Below, one piece after another: positions 35,922 through 44,259 of a DNA stretch of 64,000 nt. The notes under the pieces were generated by a model. It worked only from the letters and a program-made list of their open reading frames with translations. It searched no databases and had not been told where the DNA came from. Numbering within the stretch: position 1 is the stretch's first letter; every line of letters begins with the position of its first letter. Both the position numbers and the translations under genes were made by a program. Source of the DNA: DASSUW01 sp963792385 (GTDB lineage Bacteria; Actinomycetota; Thermoleophilia; Solirubrobacterales; Solirubrobacteraceae); assembly GCA_963792385.1 (NCBI GenBank), contig CAWBVZ010000004.1, forward strand, positions 434,001 to 498,000, given 5' to 3'.

Positions 35922-36458
35922 GTGACGCGCGTGCTGATCGCCGTGGGAGCGGCGCTAGTGCTGATGATCGCGGGGCTCGGCGCCGCGGTGTACTTCACGC
36001 GCGACGAGGACAACGTCGCGGTCGACAGCCAGTTGGCCGAGGACTTCTCGCGCGCGGTCGCGCTCGCCGAGGCGCAGTCCGGCGGCCGGGTCGACCTCGC
36101 GCGCCTTGCGCCGTTCGAGTGGGACGAGGTCCTGGTGGTCGCGCGCGGCACGCCGGCGGAGGCGATCTCGCGCCGGCTCGGCTACGAGTGGACCGGCGAC
36201 GTGCCCTCGCAGGCGGCCGAGTTGCTGATCTTCCTGCGCGACGGCCAGGTGGCCCGCTTCGCCGACTACCGCGGGCTTGGGAGCTTCACCGGGTTCGCGA
36301 CGCCGATCGACGCGCTCCCGCGAGCACGCGCCGTGCTGCGCGTGCGCGACCTTGTCGTCTCACCGGTTGCGGCGACGAGCGGCCTTCTGGGCGCGCGTGC
36401 GCTGGCGCGCCTTCGCCTTCGCCTGCCGCTTATGCTGATGCGGCCCCTGATCGCGTAG
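35922..36458 (+). CDS. Membrane-anchored protein, unknown
   Basis: 178 aa. An N-terminal anchor (VLIAVGAALVLMIAGLGAAVYF) is followed by an extracytoplasmic domain with WDEVLVVARGTPAEAISRRLGYEW and AELLIFLRDGQVARFADY, which looks like a small conserved actinobacterial domain I cannot name. GTG 35922 was chosen (GTG 35931 is in frame). The last 99 bp overlap the convergent gene, and the residues encoded there are low-complexity Arg/Leu, so the tail may be dispensable or the stop may differ in relatives. Confidence 0.6.
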   Translation: MTRVLIAVGAALVLMIAGLGAAVYFTRDEDNVAVDSQLAEDFSRAVALAEAQSGGRVDLARLAPFEWDEVLVVARGTPAEAISRRLGYEWTGDVPSQAAELLIFLRDGQVARFADYRGLGSFTGFATPIDALPRARAVLRVRDLVVSPVAATSGLLGARALARLRLRLPLMLMRPLIA

Positions 36459-36743
36459 CCGCCCGCCGTCGGGCCGGTGGTCGGCGGGCAGCGTGCGGCG
36501 GGCGTCGCGCGAGATGAACACGCCGATCGCGATGAACGCGATCAGGAGGCCGGCGCCGATCAGGTACAGCGTGTTGCGGCCGCCGAGGTCGGAGGTGATG
36601 CTGTCGTTGCTCGGCTCCTCCGTCGGCGCGGGTGTCGGCTGGGCCGGCGGCAGCGGGCTGAACGGGCCGCCGCCCTGGGCGACGGCGGCCGCCGGGACGA
36701 GGAGCGCCAGCAGCAGGGCGATGACGAGCGTGCGGCGGATCAT
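36360..36743 (-). CDS. Small secreted/membrane protein, unknown
   Basis: 127 aa. Signal peptide (IALLLALLVPAAAVAQ), a Pro-rich linker (PLPPAQPTPAPTEEPS), then NTLYLIGAGLLIAFIAIGVFISRDAR, a single helix with a stop-transfer sequence, and a very basic Lys/Arg/Gln cytoplasmic tail. The arrangement is typical of a small lineage-restricted actinobacterial membrane protein. ATG 36743 was chosen; a TTG at 36755 is in frame. Its basic tail is the part overlapped by the convergent gene. Confidence 0.6.
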   Translation of the reverse strand: MIRRTLVIALLLALLVPAAAVAQGGGPFSPLPPAQPTPAPTEEPSNDSITSDLGGRNTLYLIGAGLLIAFIAIGVFISRDARRTLPADHRPDGGRLRDQGPHQHKRQAKAKARQRTRAQKAARRRNR

Positions 36744-36759
36744 GCGACCGCGCAAGGTA

Positions 36760-38055
36760 CTACGCCGGCGCGCCGGTCAAAGCCCAACGGCTGCCGGCGA
36801 ACCGCAGCCCGCACGTGAGCGCGCGGACGCAGATCAGGCCGACGAGCCCCCACCAGACGCCGACGATGCCCCAGTCCTGGTTGAGCGCAAGCAACGCCAC
36901 CGGCACGTAGACGGCGGCGGCCGCCAGCATTCCCCACATCAGGAAGCGGGTGTCGCCGGCCCCGATCAGGATGCCGTCGAGCGCGAACACGGCGCCGTTG
37001 AGCGGCATCATCACGGCGAACAGCCACCAGATCTCCTGCGTCCGCTCGATGACGCGCTCGTCGCTGGTGAACGCGTGCGGGATCACGTCGCGGAACGCGA
37101 ACAGCACGAGGCCGAACGCGGCGCCGACCACGACCGACCACACGATCACGCGCATGGCCGCCGCCCGCGCGTACACCGCGTCGCCGGCGCCGAGCAGCCG
37201 GCCGACGAGCACCTGCGCAGCGATCGCCAGCGCGTCGAGGATCAGCGCCACGAACACGAACAGCTGGAATGCGATCTGGTGCGCGGCCAGCGAGTCGTCG
37301 CCGACGCGCGCGAGCACGGCCGCGGCGACGAGGAACGAGCCGAGCAGAGCGGTCGTGCGGACCGCGATCTCCGCCCCGATCCGCATCAGCGGGCGCATGC
37401 GGGCGAGCATCGGCGGCTCGAAGCCGGCTCGCCGCTGGACCTCCAGGAACGCCAGGCCCATGCCGGCCTGCGCGATCACGGTGCCCCACGCCGAGCCCGC
37501 GAGGCCCCAGTCGAAGCCGTAGACGAACAGCACCTCGAGCACCACGTTGACGCCATGCGCGACGACCAGGATCAGCAACGGCGTGCGCAGGTCGCCGATC
37601 CCGCGCAGGAAGCCCTGCCCGGCGGTCGAGAGCATGAAGAACGGCGCGCCGAGCGCGGCGATCCGCAGGTACAGGACAGCGCCGTCGGCCACCTCGCCTT
37701 CGCCGCCCATCAGCGTCACCGCACCGGGTGCGAACGCGATCACGGCGACCAGCAGCAGCGCGCCGATCGCGAGTGCCAGCCACAGTGCCTGCGAGCCGAG
37801 CGCGGCGGCGTCGCGGTCGCGCCCGGCGCCGTGCAGCCGCGCCACCTGGGCGGTCGTGCCGTAGGTGAGGAAGTTGAACACCGTGAAGCCGGTGGTGAGC
37901 ACGGTCGCGGCGATCGCGAGCGACGCGAGCTGGGTCGTCCCGAGGTGGCCGACGATCGCCGTGTCGACCAGCACGTACAGCGGCTCGGCGGCCAGCGCGC
38001 CGAGGGCGGGGATGGCGAGGGCGAACACCTCGCGGTCAAGGGGGCGTAGACCCAT
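36760..38055 (-). CDS. MATE-family (DinF-like) efflux transporter
   Basis: 431 aa, twelve helices in two homologous halves. MATE features: LAIPALGALAAEPLYVLVDTAIVGHLG at the N-terminus, GFLRGIGDLRTPLLI in the first half and FALDGILIGAGDTRFLMWGM in the second. It exports organic cations or drugs in exchange for H+ or Na+; the substrate is unknown. Divergent from the alpha/beta-hydrolase gene with 16 bp between starts; TACGCT lies 11 nt before this ATG. Confidence 0.9.
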   Translation of the reverse strand: MGLRPLDREVFALAIPALGALAAEPLYVLVDTAIVGHLGTTQLASLAIAATVLTTGFTVFNFLTYGTTAQVARLHGAGRDRDAAALGSQALWLALAIGALLLVAVIAFAPGAVTLMGGEGEVADGAVLYLRIAALGAPFFMLSTAGQGFLRGIGDLRTPLLILVVAHGVNVVLEVLFVYGFDWGLAGSAWGTVIAQAGMGLAFLEVQRRAGFEPPMLARMRPLMRIGAEIAVRTTALLGSFLVAAAVLARVGDDSLAAHQIAFQLFVFVALILDALAIAAQVLVGRLLGAGDAVYARAAAMRVIVWSVVVGAAFGLVLFAFRDVIPHAFTSDERVIERTQEIWWLFAVMMPLNGAVFALDGILIGAGDTRFLMWGMLAAAAVYVPVALLALNQDWGIVGVWWGLVGLICVRALTCGLRFAGSRWALTGAPA

Positions 38056-38071
38056 ATCTTCCTGGGAGCGT

Positions 38072-38911
38072 ATGAAGCTCCGCCTCTACCACCACCACGA
38101 CGGCGCGCGGGTGGCGTACCGCGAGGCCGGCACCGGCCGGCCGCTCGCGCTGCTGCACTCCAAGCTGCTTTCGCACCGCGAGTGGGAGCCGATCGTGGAG
38201 GAGCTCAGCCACCGCTACCGGCTCGTGCTCCCGGACCTGCCATTGCACGGCGACTCCGAGGATCGCCCGCACCACCCGTACAGCCCACAGTGGCTGGGCG
38301 AGGTGATGGCGGGCTTCCTACACGAGACGTGCGGCCCGCGGCCGCTGGTCGGCGGCCACGAGGTCGGTGCGCAGATCCTGCTGCACGCCATCGCCGACCG
38401 GCAGCTGGAGCCCGGGCGGCTCGTGCTGATGCCGAACGCGATGCACACGCGGCCCGAGCGCGTCCGCGTCGAGCGAATGGTCGGGCTCGCGGCGCGCGCC
38501 GCCGCCGTACCAGGGCTCGACCGCGTGCTCTCGCACGCCGCGCCGCTGGTGTTCCGCCCCGCGTCGGGCGAGCGGCTGTCGGCGCGCGCCAATCCGGCGG
38601 CGCGCGACCTCATGCGCCACGCGTTCGGCGGCGTCGGCGGCAACGCCAACCGCGCGCGCTCGTGGGCGAAGGCGTCGCGCCGCTGGCCGACGGGCGCGCA
38701 GCCCGACCTGCTCGACGCCTACCGGCTGATCGAGGCGCCGACGCTGCTGCTGTGGGCGGACACAGACCCGCTGTACCCGCTGGCGATCGCCGAGGAGGCG
38801 CTCGACCTGCTGCCCGACGCGCAGCTGCGCGTGCTCGACGGCACCGGGTTTTTGATGGCCTACGACGATCCGGTCGGGCTGGCGCGCGAGCTCGCCGCCT
38901 TCTGCGGCTGA
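38072..38911 (+). CDS. Alpha/beta-hydrolase-fold protein lacking catalytic Ser and His
   Basis: 279 aa. Clear alpha/beta-hydrolase fold: LALLHSKLLSHREWEPIV (oxyanion loop region), VLPDLPLHGDSE, then the nucleophile elbow written GGHEVGAQ, where Glu replaces Ser of GxSxG. The acid strand LLWADTDPLYP is present, but the position of the base His reads GTGFLMAYDDP, with Phe where His is expected. It is therefore probably not a classical hydrolase; a binding role or altered chemistry is inferred. TATCTT lies 11 nt before ATG 38072. The HxlR regulator gene follows 19 bp later. Confidence 0.8.
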   Translation: MKLRLYHHHDGARVAYREAGTGRPLALLHSKLLSHREWEPIVEELSHRYRLVLPDLPLHGDSEDRPHHPYSPQWLGEVMAGFLHETCGPRPLVGGHEVGAQILLHAIADRQLEPGRLVLMPNAMHTRPERVRVERMVGLAARAAAVPGLDRVLSHAAPLVFRPASGERLSARANPAARDLMRHAFGGVGGNANRARSWAKASRRWPTGAQPDLLDAYRLIEAPTLLLWADTDPLYPLAIAEEALDLLPDAQLRVLDGTGFLMAYDDPVGLARELAAFCG

Positions 38912-38916
38912 CCCGC

Positions 38917-38922
38917 TACCGT
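38917..38922 (+). promoter_or_regulatory. -10 box of leaderless HxlR promoter
   Basis: TACCGT lies 8 nt before the ATG at 38931. No ribosome-binding site is present. Confidence 0.45.
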
Positions 38923-38930
38923 GGATTGCC

Positions 38931-39398
38931 ATGTATGAGTTGGAGCGGCCGCCCTTCTGCTCGGTCGGCCGGGCAATGGAGATCCTCGGTGAGCGCTGGA
39001 CGATGCTGATCATGCGCGAGGCCTTCTATGGCGTCCGCCGGTTCTCCGACATGCAGCGCAACCTCGGGATCGCGCGGAACATCCTCTCCACGCGCCTGCA
39101 GTCGCTGGTGCGCGCGGGGATCCTCGAACGCCGCCTCTACCACGAGGAGCCGGAGCGGTTCGAGTACCGCCTGACCCAGGCCGGCCGCGACCTCTACCCG
39201 GCCATGATCGCGATCATGAAGTGGGGCGACGAGCACCTCGCCGGCGACACCGGCCCGCCGGTCGTGCTGCGGCACTCGTGCGGCGAGGAGGCGGACCCGG
39301 TGATCGTGTGCGGCCACTGCCACGAGCCGCTGCATCCGCACGACGTCACGCCCGAGCCCGGCCCCGGCGCGAAGGTTCCCACGGCGACACCGTCCTAA
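38931..39398 (+). CDS. HxlR-family transcriptional regulator
   Basis: 155 aa. Winged helix of HxlR type: CSVGRAMEILGERWTMLIMREAFYG, RRFSDMQRNLGIARNILSTRL, then the wing LYHEEPERFEYRLTQAGRDL. An extra C-terminal segment has HSCGEEADPVIVCGHCHEPL, a possible zinc knuckle (C, CxxC plus His). The first Cys near the N-terminus is the usual HxlR redox/metal-sensing position. It sits directly after the altered alpha/beta-hydrolase gene and may regulate it (inference). Confidence 0.9.
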   Translation: MYELERPPFCSVGRAMEILGERWTMLIMREAFYGVRRFSDMQRNLGIARNILSTRLQSLVRAGILERRLYHEEPERFEYRLTQAGRDLYPAMIAIMKWGDEHLAGDTGPPVVLRHSCGEEADPVIVCGHCHEPLHPHDVTPEPGPGAKVPTATPS

Positions 39399-39430
39399 AA
39401 GGAGTCCGCCCGGCCGTCGATGGCTAACGG

Positions 39431-39943
39431 GTGGAGCATTCCGAGCCGGAGCTGGAGCGGACAGCCCGGCGTCTGCGCCGGGTGGTGTTTGCGTTCCGTG
39501 TGGTCTTCTACGGCGGCGCCCTCGTCCTGGCCCTCGCTCTCCTACCGGTGGCGCTCCCCGGTGGCGTAGCCCAGAGCGATGAGACGTGGCTGGAAGGCAA
39601 AACGTCGCAAGGGGGACCGTTCCAGCTCCGCATGGACGCCGACGGCCAGCCCGGTCGCCTGATGACCGACTTCACGACGACGTGTCCCTCTGGGCCGTGG
39701 ACGCTCCGCTGGTGGCCATACAAGCTGCCGCGGGTGGAGGACGGCGCTCTCACGATTCTTGAGACGTCAACGCATCGCTACGCCAACTACCCAATCGGAT
39801 ACCGCACGGTCACGTTCCGGGCACGGGTCGAGGGCGGCTCCATACACGGCACGATGGAGGCCCGGGAACGGTTCGTCGACCCCGACTACGGTCCCTACGA
39901 GTGCGCGTCCGGCCCCGTGACGTTTCTCGCGCGCGCCGGCTGA
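39431..39943 (+). CDS. Membrane-anchored extracytoplasmic protein, unknown
   Basis: 170 aa. A short basic cytoplasmic start, a single anchor helix (VVFYGGALVLALALLPVAL), then an outside beta-rich domain with two Cys (TTTCPSGPW and YECASGP) that could form a disulfide. Motifs such as FQLRMDADGQPGRL and VTFRARVEGGSIHG suggest a small beta-sandwich. I recognise no family. GTG start without a clear ribosome-binding site. Confidence 0.55.
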   Translation: MEHSEPELERTARRLRRVVFAFRVVFYGGALVLALALLPVALPGGVAQSDETWLEGKTSQGGPFQLRMDADGQPGRLMTDFTTTCPSGPWTLRWWPYKLPRVEDGALTILETSTHRYANYPIGYRTVTFRARVEGGSIHGTMEARERFVDPDYGPYECASGPVTFLARAG

Positions 39944-39995
39944 GCGCCCCGGCGCTAGCGTTGTGACCCTCACTTACGCGAAAGAGGGTTCCCAG

Positions 39996-41328
39996 ATGAG
40001 CGTTGAGACGACGGAGGAGCTGTGGGGCGGGGAGACCCGCAAGGCGGTGGAGAACTTCCCGGTGTCCGGGGAGCGGGTGCCGGTCGCGGTCGTGCGCTGG
40101 CTCGGCCGGATCAAGGGCGCGGCGGCGCGCGCGAACGCCGAGCTCGGGCTGCTCGACGCTGACGTCGCGCAGCGGATCGGGGCGGCGGCCGACGAGATCG
40201 CGCAGGGCCGCCACGACGCCCAGTTCCCGATCGACGTCTTCCAGACCGGCTCGGGCACTTCGTCGAACATGAACGCGAACGAAGTGATCGCCGCGCTCGC
40301 GGGCGAAGGCGCGCATCCGAACGATCACGTGAACATGGGCCAATCCTCGAATGACGTGTTCCCGAGCGCCGTGCACCTGGCCGCGCTCGACGAGGCGACG
40401 AACTCGCTGCTCCCCGCGCTCGAGCGGCTGGAGAAGGCGTTCGCGGACAAGGCCGAGGCGTTCAAGGACATCGTCAAGTCCGGCCGCACGCATCTGATGG
40501 ACGCGGTGCCGGTGACGCTCGGGCAGGAGTTCGGCGGCTACGCCGCGCAGATCCGGCTTGGCCGCGCGCGCGTGGCGGACGCGCTCCCCCGCGTCGCGCA
40601 GATCCCGCTCGGCGGCACCGCGACCGGCACCGGGCTGAACACCCATCGCGACTTCGCGGGGAAGGTGCGCGAGGCGCTGAGCGCCGACACCGGGCTCGAC
40701 GATCCGCGCAGCCGAGGACCCGTTCGAGGCGCAGGCAAACCGCGACGCGCTGGTGGAGCTGTCGGGCGCGCTGAAGGTGCTCGCGGTGTCGCTCACGAAG
40801 ATTGCGGGCGACCTCGCGCTGATGGGCTCCGGCCCGCGCTCCGGCATCGGCGAGATCTTCCTGCCCGAGCTGCAGAAGGGCTCCTCGATCATGCCCGGCA
40901 AGGTCAACCCGGTGCTGCCCGAGGTCGTGCTCCAGGTGAGCGCCCAGGTGATCGGCAACGACACGGCGATCACGATCGGCGGCCTCCAGGGCCAGTTCGA
41001 GCTCAACGTGCGGATCCCGCTGATCGCGCGCAACCTGCTCCAGTCGATCCATCTGCTGTCCACCTCGAGCCGGCTGTTCGCGGAGAAGTGCGTCGAGGGG
41101 ATCGAGGCCAACCTCGAGGGCTGCGAGCGCTCCGCCGAAGGCACCCTCGCCGTCGCCACCGCGCTCAACCCGTACATCGGCTACGACCGGGCCGCGGAGA
41201 TCGTCAAGGACGCAGCGAGCAGCGGCCGGACACTGCGCGAAGTGGCGCGCGAGCACGGCGTCGACGAGGCGACGCTCGACGAGGCGCTGAACCTGCGCAA
41301 GATCGCGGCGGGATCGTCGGCCTCCTAG
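39996..41328 (+). pseudogene. fumC: Class II fumarase, frameshifted
   Basis: About 443 codons if repaired. Residues 1-235 (GSGTSSNMNANEV, GQSSNDVFPSAVHLAA, SGRTHLMDAVPVTLGQEF) are in one frame. From about 40701 the protein continues in the +1 frame with EDPFEAQANRDALVEL, then GSSIMPGKVNPVLPE, the fumarase/aspartase signature. Removing the G at 40701 reads DIRAAEDPFEAQ, as expected. The enzyme hydrates fumarate to malate in the TCA cycle. ATG 39996 has AGAGGG upstream. The shifted frame stays open into the next gene, so a naive call gives a false 700-residue fusion. Confidence 0.88.
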
Positions 41329-41333
41329 GGCAC

Positions 41334-42122
41334 GTGCTCGACGACATCGAGGCGTACTACGACGCGGTGCCGCGTTCGGCGGCCCGCGTCGAGGAGCACG
41401 GCCCGCTGCGGCTGTTCGTCCCGGACGGCGCGCCGTGGCCGTACTACGCGCGGCCCGCGGGCGGCGACATCACGGTGAGCGACGTGCGCGCCGTGCGCGC
41501 CCGCCAGTGGGAGCTCGGGCTGCCGGAGGCGTTCGAGTGGGTGGTCGATCTGGCGCCGACGCTCGCGCCGGCCGCGCGCCAGACCGGGCTGGACGTGCTC
41601 GAGCTGCCGCTGATGGCGCTCGAGCGCCCGCTCCCGGCGCCCGCCGTCGACGCGCGCGTCCGCCGGCTGGAGGCCGACGACCCGGCGCTGCCCGCGGCGC
41701 GGGCGGTCGCCGACATCGCGTTCGCCGCCCCTGGCACGGATGCCGGCAGCGACGGTGCGCGCGAGCGTGACGCCGCGCTCGGGCACTATTCGGAGGCCCG
41801 ACTCAGCGTGGTGCGCGAGCGCATGCGCATGGGGCTGACCGTCACGGTCGTGGCGGAAGACGACGACGGCGTGCTGGCCGCCGGCAGCCACCAGCCGGTC
41901 GGCGGCGTGACCGAGATCGTCGGCGTCGGCACCCTGCCTGCAGCCCGCCGCCGCGGCCTCGGCGCCGCCGTCACCGCCGCGCTCGTCGCCGACGCCCGCC
42001 GCGGCGGCGCCGACATCGTGTTCCTCTCGGCCGGGAGCGACGACATTGCGCGCGTGTACGGACGGCTCGGATTCACGCGCGTCGCGACGGCCGGGATCGC
42101 CCTCCCGGCCGTGTCAAGCTGA
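41334..42122 (+). CDS. GNAT-family acetyltransferase
   Basis: 262 aa. The C-terminal third is a GNAT domain: GVGTLPAARRRGLGAAVTAALVADA (the acetyl-CoA P-loop R-x-x-G-x-G/A variant) and VYGRLGFTRVATAG. The N-terminal part (AYYDAVPRSAARVEEHGPLRLFV, YYARP) is a separate domain seen in some actinobacterial GNATs. GTG start 5 bp after the fumC stop, so probably co-transcribed. The acceptor substrate is unknown. Confidence 0.78.
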   Translation: MLDDIEAYYDAVPRSAARVEEHGPLRLFVPDGAPWPYYARPAGGDITVSDVRAVRARQWELGLPEAFEWVVDLAPTLAPAARQTGLDVLELPLMALERPLPAPAVDARVRRLEADDPALPAARAVADIAFAAPGTDAGSDGARERDAALGHYSEARLSVVRERMRMGLTVTVVAEDDDGVLAAGSHQPVGGVTEIVGVGTLPAARRRGLGAAVTAALVADARRGGADIVFLSAGSDDIARVYGRLGFTRVATAGIALPAVSS

Positions 42123-42126
42123 TCGC

Positions 42127-43029
42127 GTGCCCGACGCGCTCACCCGGCGGCCGGGAGTGGCCGCCGTCGCGGGCGCCCTCACGATCGCCTTCTCGGCCAT
42201 TCTCGTGAAGCTCGCCGATGTCGAGCCGTCGACGGCCGCGATCTTCCGCTGCGCGTACGCGCTCCCCGCGCTCGGCCTGCTCGCGTGGATTGAGGACCGC
42301 CGCCACGGCCGCCGGCCGACGCGCGAGCGACTGCTGGCGATCCCCGCCGGCATCTTCTTCGCCGCCGACCTGATCTTCTGGCACCACGCGATCGCCGACG
42401 TCGGCGCCGGCCTTGCCACCGTGCTCGGGAACCTCCAGGTGGTCGTGGTGCCGTTCGTGGCGTGGGCCGTACTCGGCGAGCGGATCGAGGTCCGGCTGCT
42501 CGCCGCGCTGCCACTGGTATGCAGCGGCGTCGTGCTGATCTCGGGCGTGCTGGAGACCGGCGCGTACGGCGAGCATCCGATGCGCGGCGTCGTGTTTGGC
42601 ATCCTCACCGGCCTCACCTACGCCGGCTTCCTGCTCGTGCTGCGCCAGTCGGGCTCCGACCTGCGCCGGCTCGCCGGCCCGCTGTTCGACGCGACGGTGG
42701 TCGCGACCGTGACGGCGATCATCGTCGGGTTCGCGACCGGCGAGGCCGACCTCGTCCCGAGCTGGCCCGCGCATGCCTGGCTGATCACGCTCGCGCTGAC
42801 GTCGCAGGTGCTGGGGTGGCTGCTGATCGCCTCCTCGCTCCCGCGGCTCCCGGCCGCGCTCACCTCGGTCACGCTGACGATCCAGCCGGTCGGCTCGGTG
42901 GTGCTCGGGGTCCTATTGCTGGGCGAGGAGCCGAGCGGCCTCCAGCTCGCCGGTGTGGCGTGCATCCTCGCGGGCCTGCTCGCGATTGCGCGCCGGCGTG
43001 CGCCCTTACGGGACCCCGTTCCGGCGTAG
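42127..43029 (+). CDS. EamA/DMT-superfamily transporter
   Basis: 300 aa, ten helices as two EamA halves. Typical patterns: FSAILVKLADVEPSTAAIFRCAYALP, FFAADLIFWHHAIADVGAGLATVLGNLQVV, and in the second half QVLGWLLIASSLPRLPAALTSVTLTIQPVGSVVLG (shown here as the family pattern, with the last part near residue 265). Members export amino acids or other metabolites. GTG 42127 was chosen, 4 bp after the acetyltransferase stop, so it is the last gene of the fumC-GNAT-EamA run. Confidence 0.85.
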   Translation: MPDALTRRPGVAAVAGALTIAFSAILVKLADVEPSTAAIFRCAYALPALGLLAWIEDRRHGRRPTRERLLAIPAGIFFAADLIFWHHAIADVGAGLATVLGNLQVVVVPFVAWAVLGERIEVRLLAALPLVCSGVVLISGVLETGAYGEHPMRGVVFGILTGLTYAGFLLVLRQSGSDLRRLAGPLFDATVVATVTAIIVGFATGEADLVPSWPAHAWLITLALTSQVLGWLLIASSLPRLPAALTSVTLTIQPVGSVVLGVLLLGEEPSGLQLAGVACILAGLLAIARRRAPLRDPVPA

Positions 43030-43032
43030 GAT
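43027..43032 (+). promoter_or_regulatory. -10 box of leaderless BlaI promoter
   Basis: TAGGAT lies 7 nt before the GTG at 43040 and overlaps the stop codon of the upstream transporter gene. No ribosome-binding site is visible. Confidence 0.5.
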
Positions 43033-43039
43033 TCGCAGG

Positions 43040-43414
43040 GTGTTCCCGCCGCCGCTCCACGAGCTCGAAACCGAGGTCATGGAGGAGGTGTGGGACGGTG
43101 GCGAACGCACGGTCCGCGAGGTGCTCGAGGCGCTCAACGCGCGCAGTCGGCCACAGCGCGCGTACACGACGATCCTGACCGTCATGCAGCGCCTGCACGC
43201 GAAGGACGTGCTGCGCCGCGACCGCGATGGCCGCCGCGACGTCTACGTCGCCGTGTTGACGCGCGAGCAGTACGCGCAGGCACGCGCCGAGGCCGAGGTG
43301 GGCGCGCTCGTGTCCGAGTACGGCGATGTCGCGCTCGCGCACTTCGCGCGCCACATGTCCCAGCTCGACCCCAAGCGCCGGGAGCAGATCCGGCGGCTCT
43401 CGCGCCGTGACTGA
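43040..43414 (+). CDS. BlaI/MecI/CopY-family repressor
   Basis: 124 aa. Winged helix at residues 1-75: LHELETEVMEEVWDGGERTVREVLE, AYTTILTVMQRLHAKDVLRRDRDGRRDVY. A C-terminal dimerization/cleavage region follows. Repressors of this family are inactivated by a partner membrane protease, here the gene that overlaps it by 8 bp. No beta-lactamase is nearby, so the controlled gene is unknown. GTG start with a TAGGAT box 7 nt upstream. Confidence 0.88.
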   Translation: MFPPPLHELETEVMEEVWDGGERTVREVLEALNARSRPQRAYTTILTVMQRLHAKDVLRRDRDGRRDVYVAVLTREQYAQARAEAEVGALVSEYGDVALAHFARHMSQLDPKRREQIRRLSRRD

Positions 43415-44255
43415 GCGGCGCGCGCTGCAGCGGCTCGAGCTCGCGCTCGCCGTGCTCGCCTTGACCGTCGCACTGCTCGCCTTCATCGTCGCGCTCGACG
43501 CGGTCCGCTACCACGGCCTCGACTTGCTCAACCTGCACCTCCACAGCGTCGTGCTGATCGCGATCGGCCTCGTGGACGGAGTGATCATCGTCCGCGCGGG
43601 CATGTCTCTCGCCCGCCAGGTCCGCGCCCATCGCGCGTTCCTGCGGCGGCTCCCGGTGCGTGACACGTGGGTGTCCGGGCACCGCGTCCACGTCTTTCCC
43701 GGCCGCACGCTGGCCGCCTTCTGCGCGGGCCTGCTGCGGCCTGCCGTCTACGTGTCCGACGGCACGCTGCGCGCCACCGGCGAGGAGGAACTGCAGGCGA
43801 TCCTCGCGCACGAGGAGCGCCACCGCAGCCGCCGCGACCCACTCCGGCTCCTGCTCGCGCGAATGGTCTCGGACGCGATCCGGCCGCTGCCGCCGTTCGC
43901 TGCCCTGGCCGAGCGCCAGGCGGTGATCGCCGACCTCGTCGCCGACGCCGCGGCCGTCGACGCGCTCGGCGACGCGACGCCGCTCGCGTCCGCGCTCCTG
44001 CAGTTCGACGAGCGCGGAGCGGGCGTGGCGCCGGAACGCGTCGACCGGCTGGTGGCCGCCGGCCCCGCCGACACCGTGTCATCGGCGCTGCTCGCTGTCT
44101 CCGCCGTCGCGCTCGCCGGCATCGCTGCGCTGGTGGCACCGATGCTCCTGCTCGACTGGCATCCCGAGATCGAGCCGGCGGTGTTGATCGCCGTGTGCGC
44201 GCCGGCGTGTCTCGCCGCCCACCGCGCCGGCCTCTGCCTGCGCCCCTCGCCCTGA
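43407..44255 (+). CDS. M56 (BlaR1-type) membrane metallopeptidase
   Basis: 282 aa. Two N-terminal helices, a cytoplasmic zinc protease domain with LAHEERHRSRRDPLRLLLAR (HExxH at about 135) and a downstream VADAAAVDAL that may supply the distal ligand, then two C-terminal helices. There is no penicillin-binding sensor domain, so this is the short M56 form common in actinobacteria. It should cleave or release the BlaI-type repressor encoded just upstream (family knowledge). GTG start, overlapping blaI by 8 bp. Confidence 0.82.
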   Translation: MTERRALQRLELALAVLALTVALLAFIVALDAVRYHGLDLLNLHLHSVVLIAIGLVDGVIIVRAGMSLARQVRAHRAFLRRLPVRDTWVSGHRVHVFPGRTLAAFCAGLLRPAVYVSDGTLRATGEEELQAILAHEERHRSRRDPLRLLLARMVSDAIRPLPPFAALAERQAVIADLVADAAAVDALGDATPLASALLQFDERGAGVAPERVDRLVAAGPADTVSSALLAVSAVALAGIAALVAPMLLLDWHPEIEPAVLIAVCAPACLAAHRAGLCLRPSP

Positions 44256-44259
44256 CGTA

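Noticed and set aside
33032..36517. 1161-codon forward ORF opposite ileS
   Set aside because: Antisense shadow of a well-conserved synthetase. GC-rich third positions keep the complementary frame open; the translation is Arg/Asp/Gly-rich with no domain.
39963..42122. 719-residue reading frame joining fumarase N-terminus to the GNAT protein
   Set aside because: Same artefact: the middle is out of frame, and both real genes have their own starts and stops.
43040..44255. Beta-lactam resistance operon
   Set aside because: BlaI/M56 pairs are common in actinobacteria; without a beta-lactamase or penicillin-binding sensor no resistance role can be claimed.
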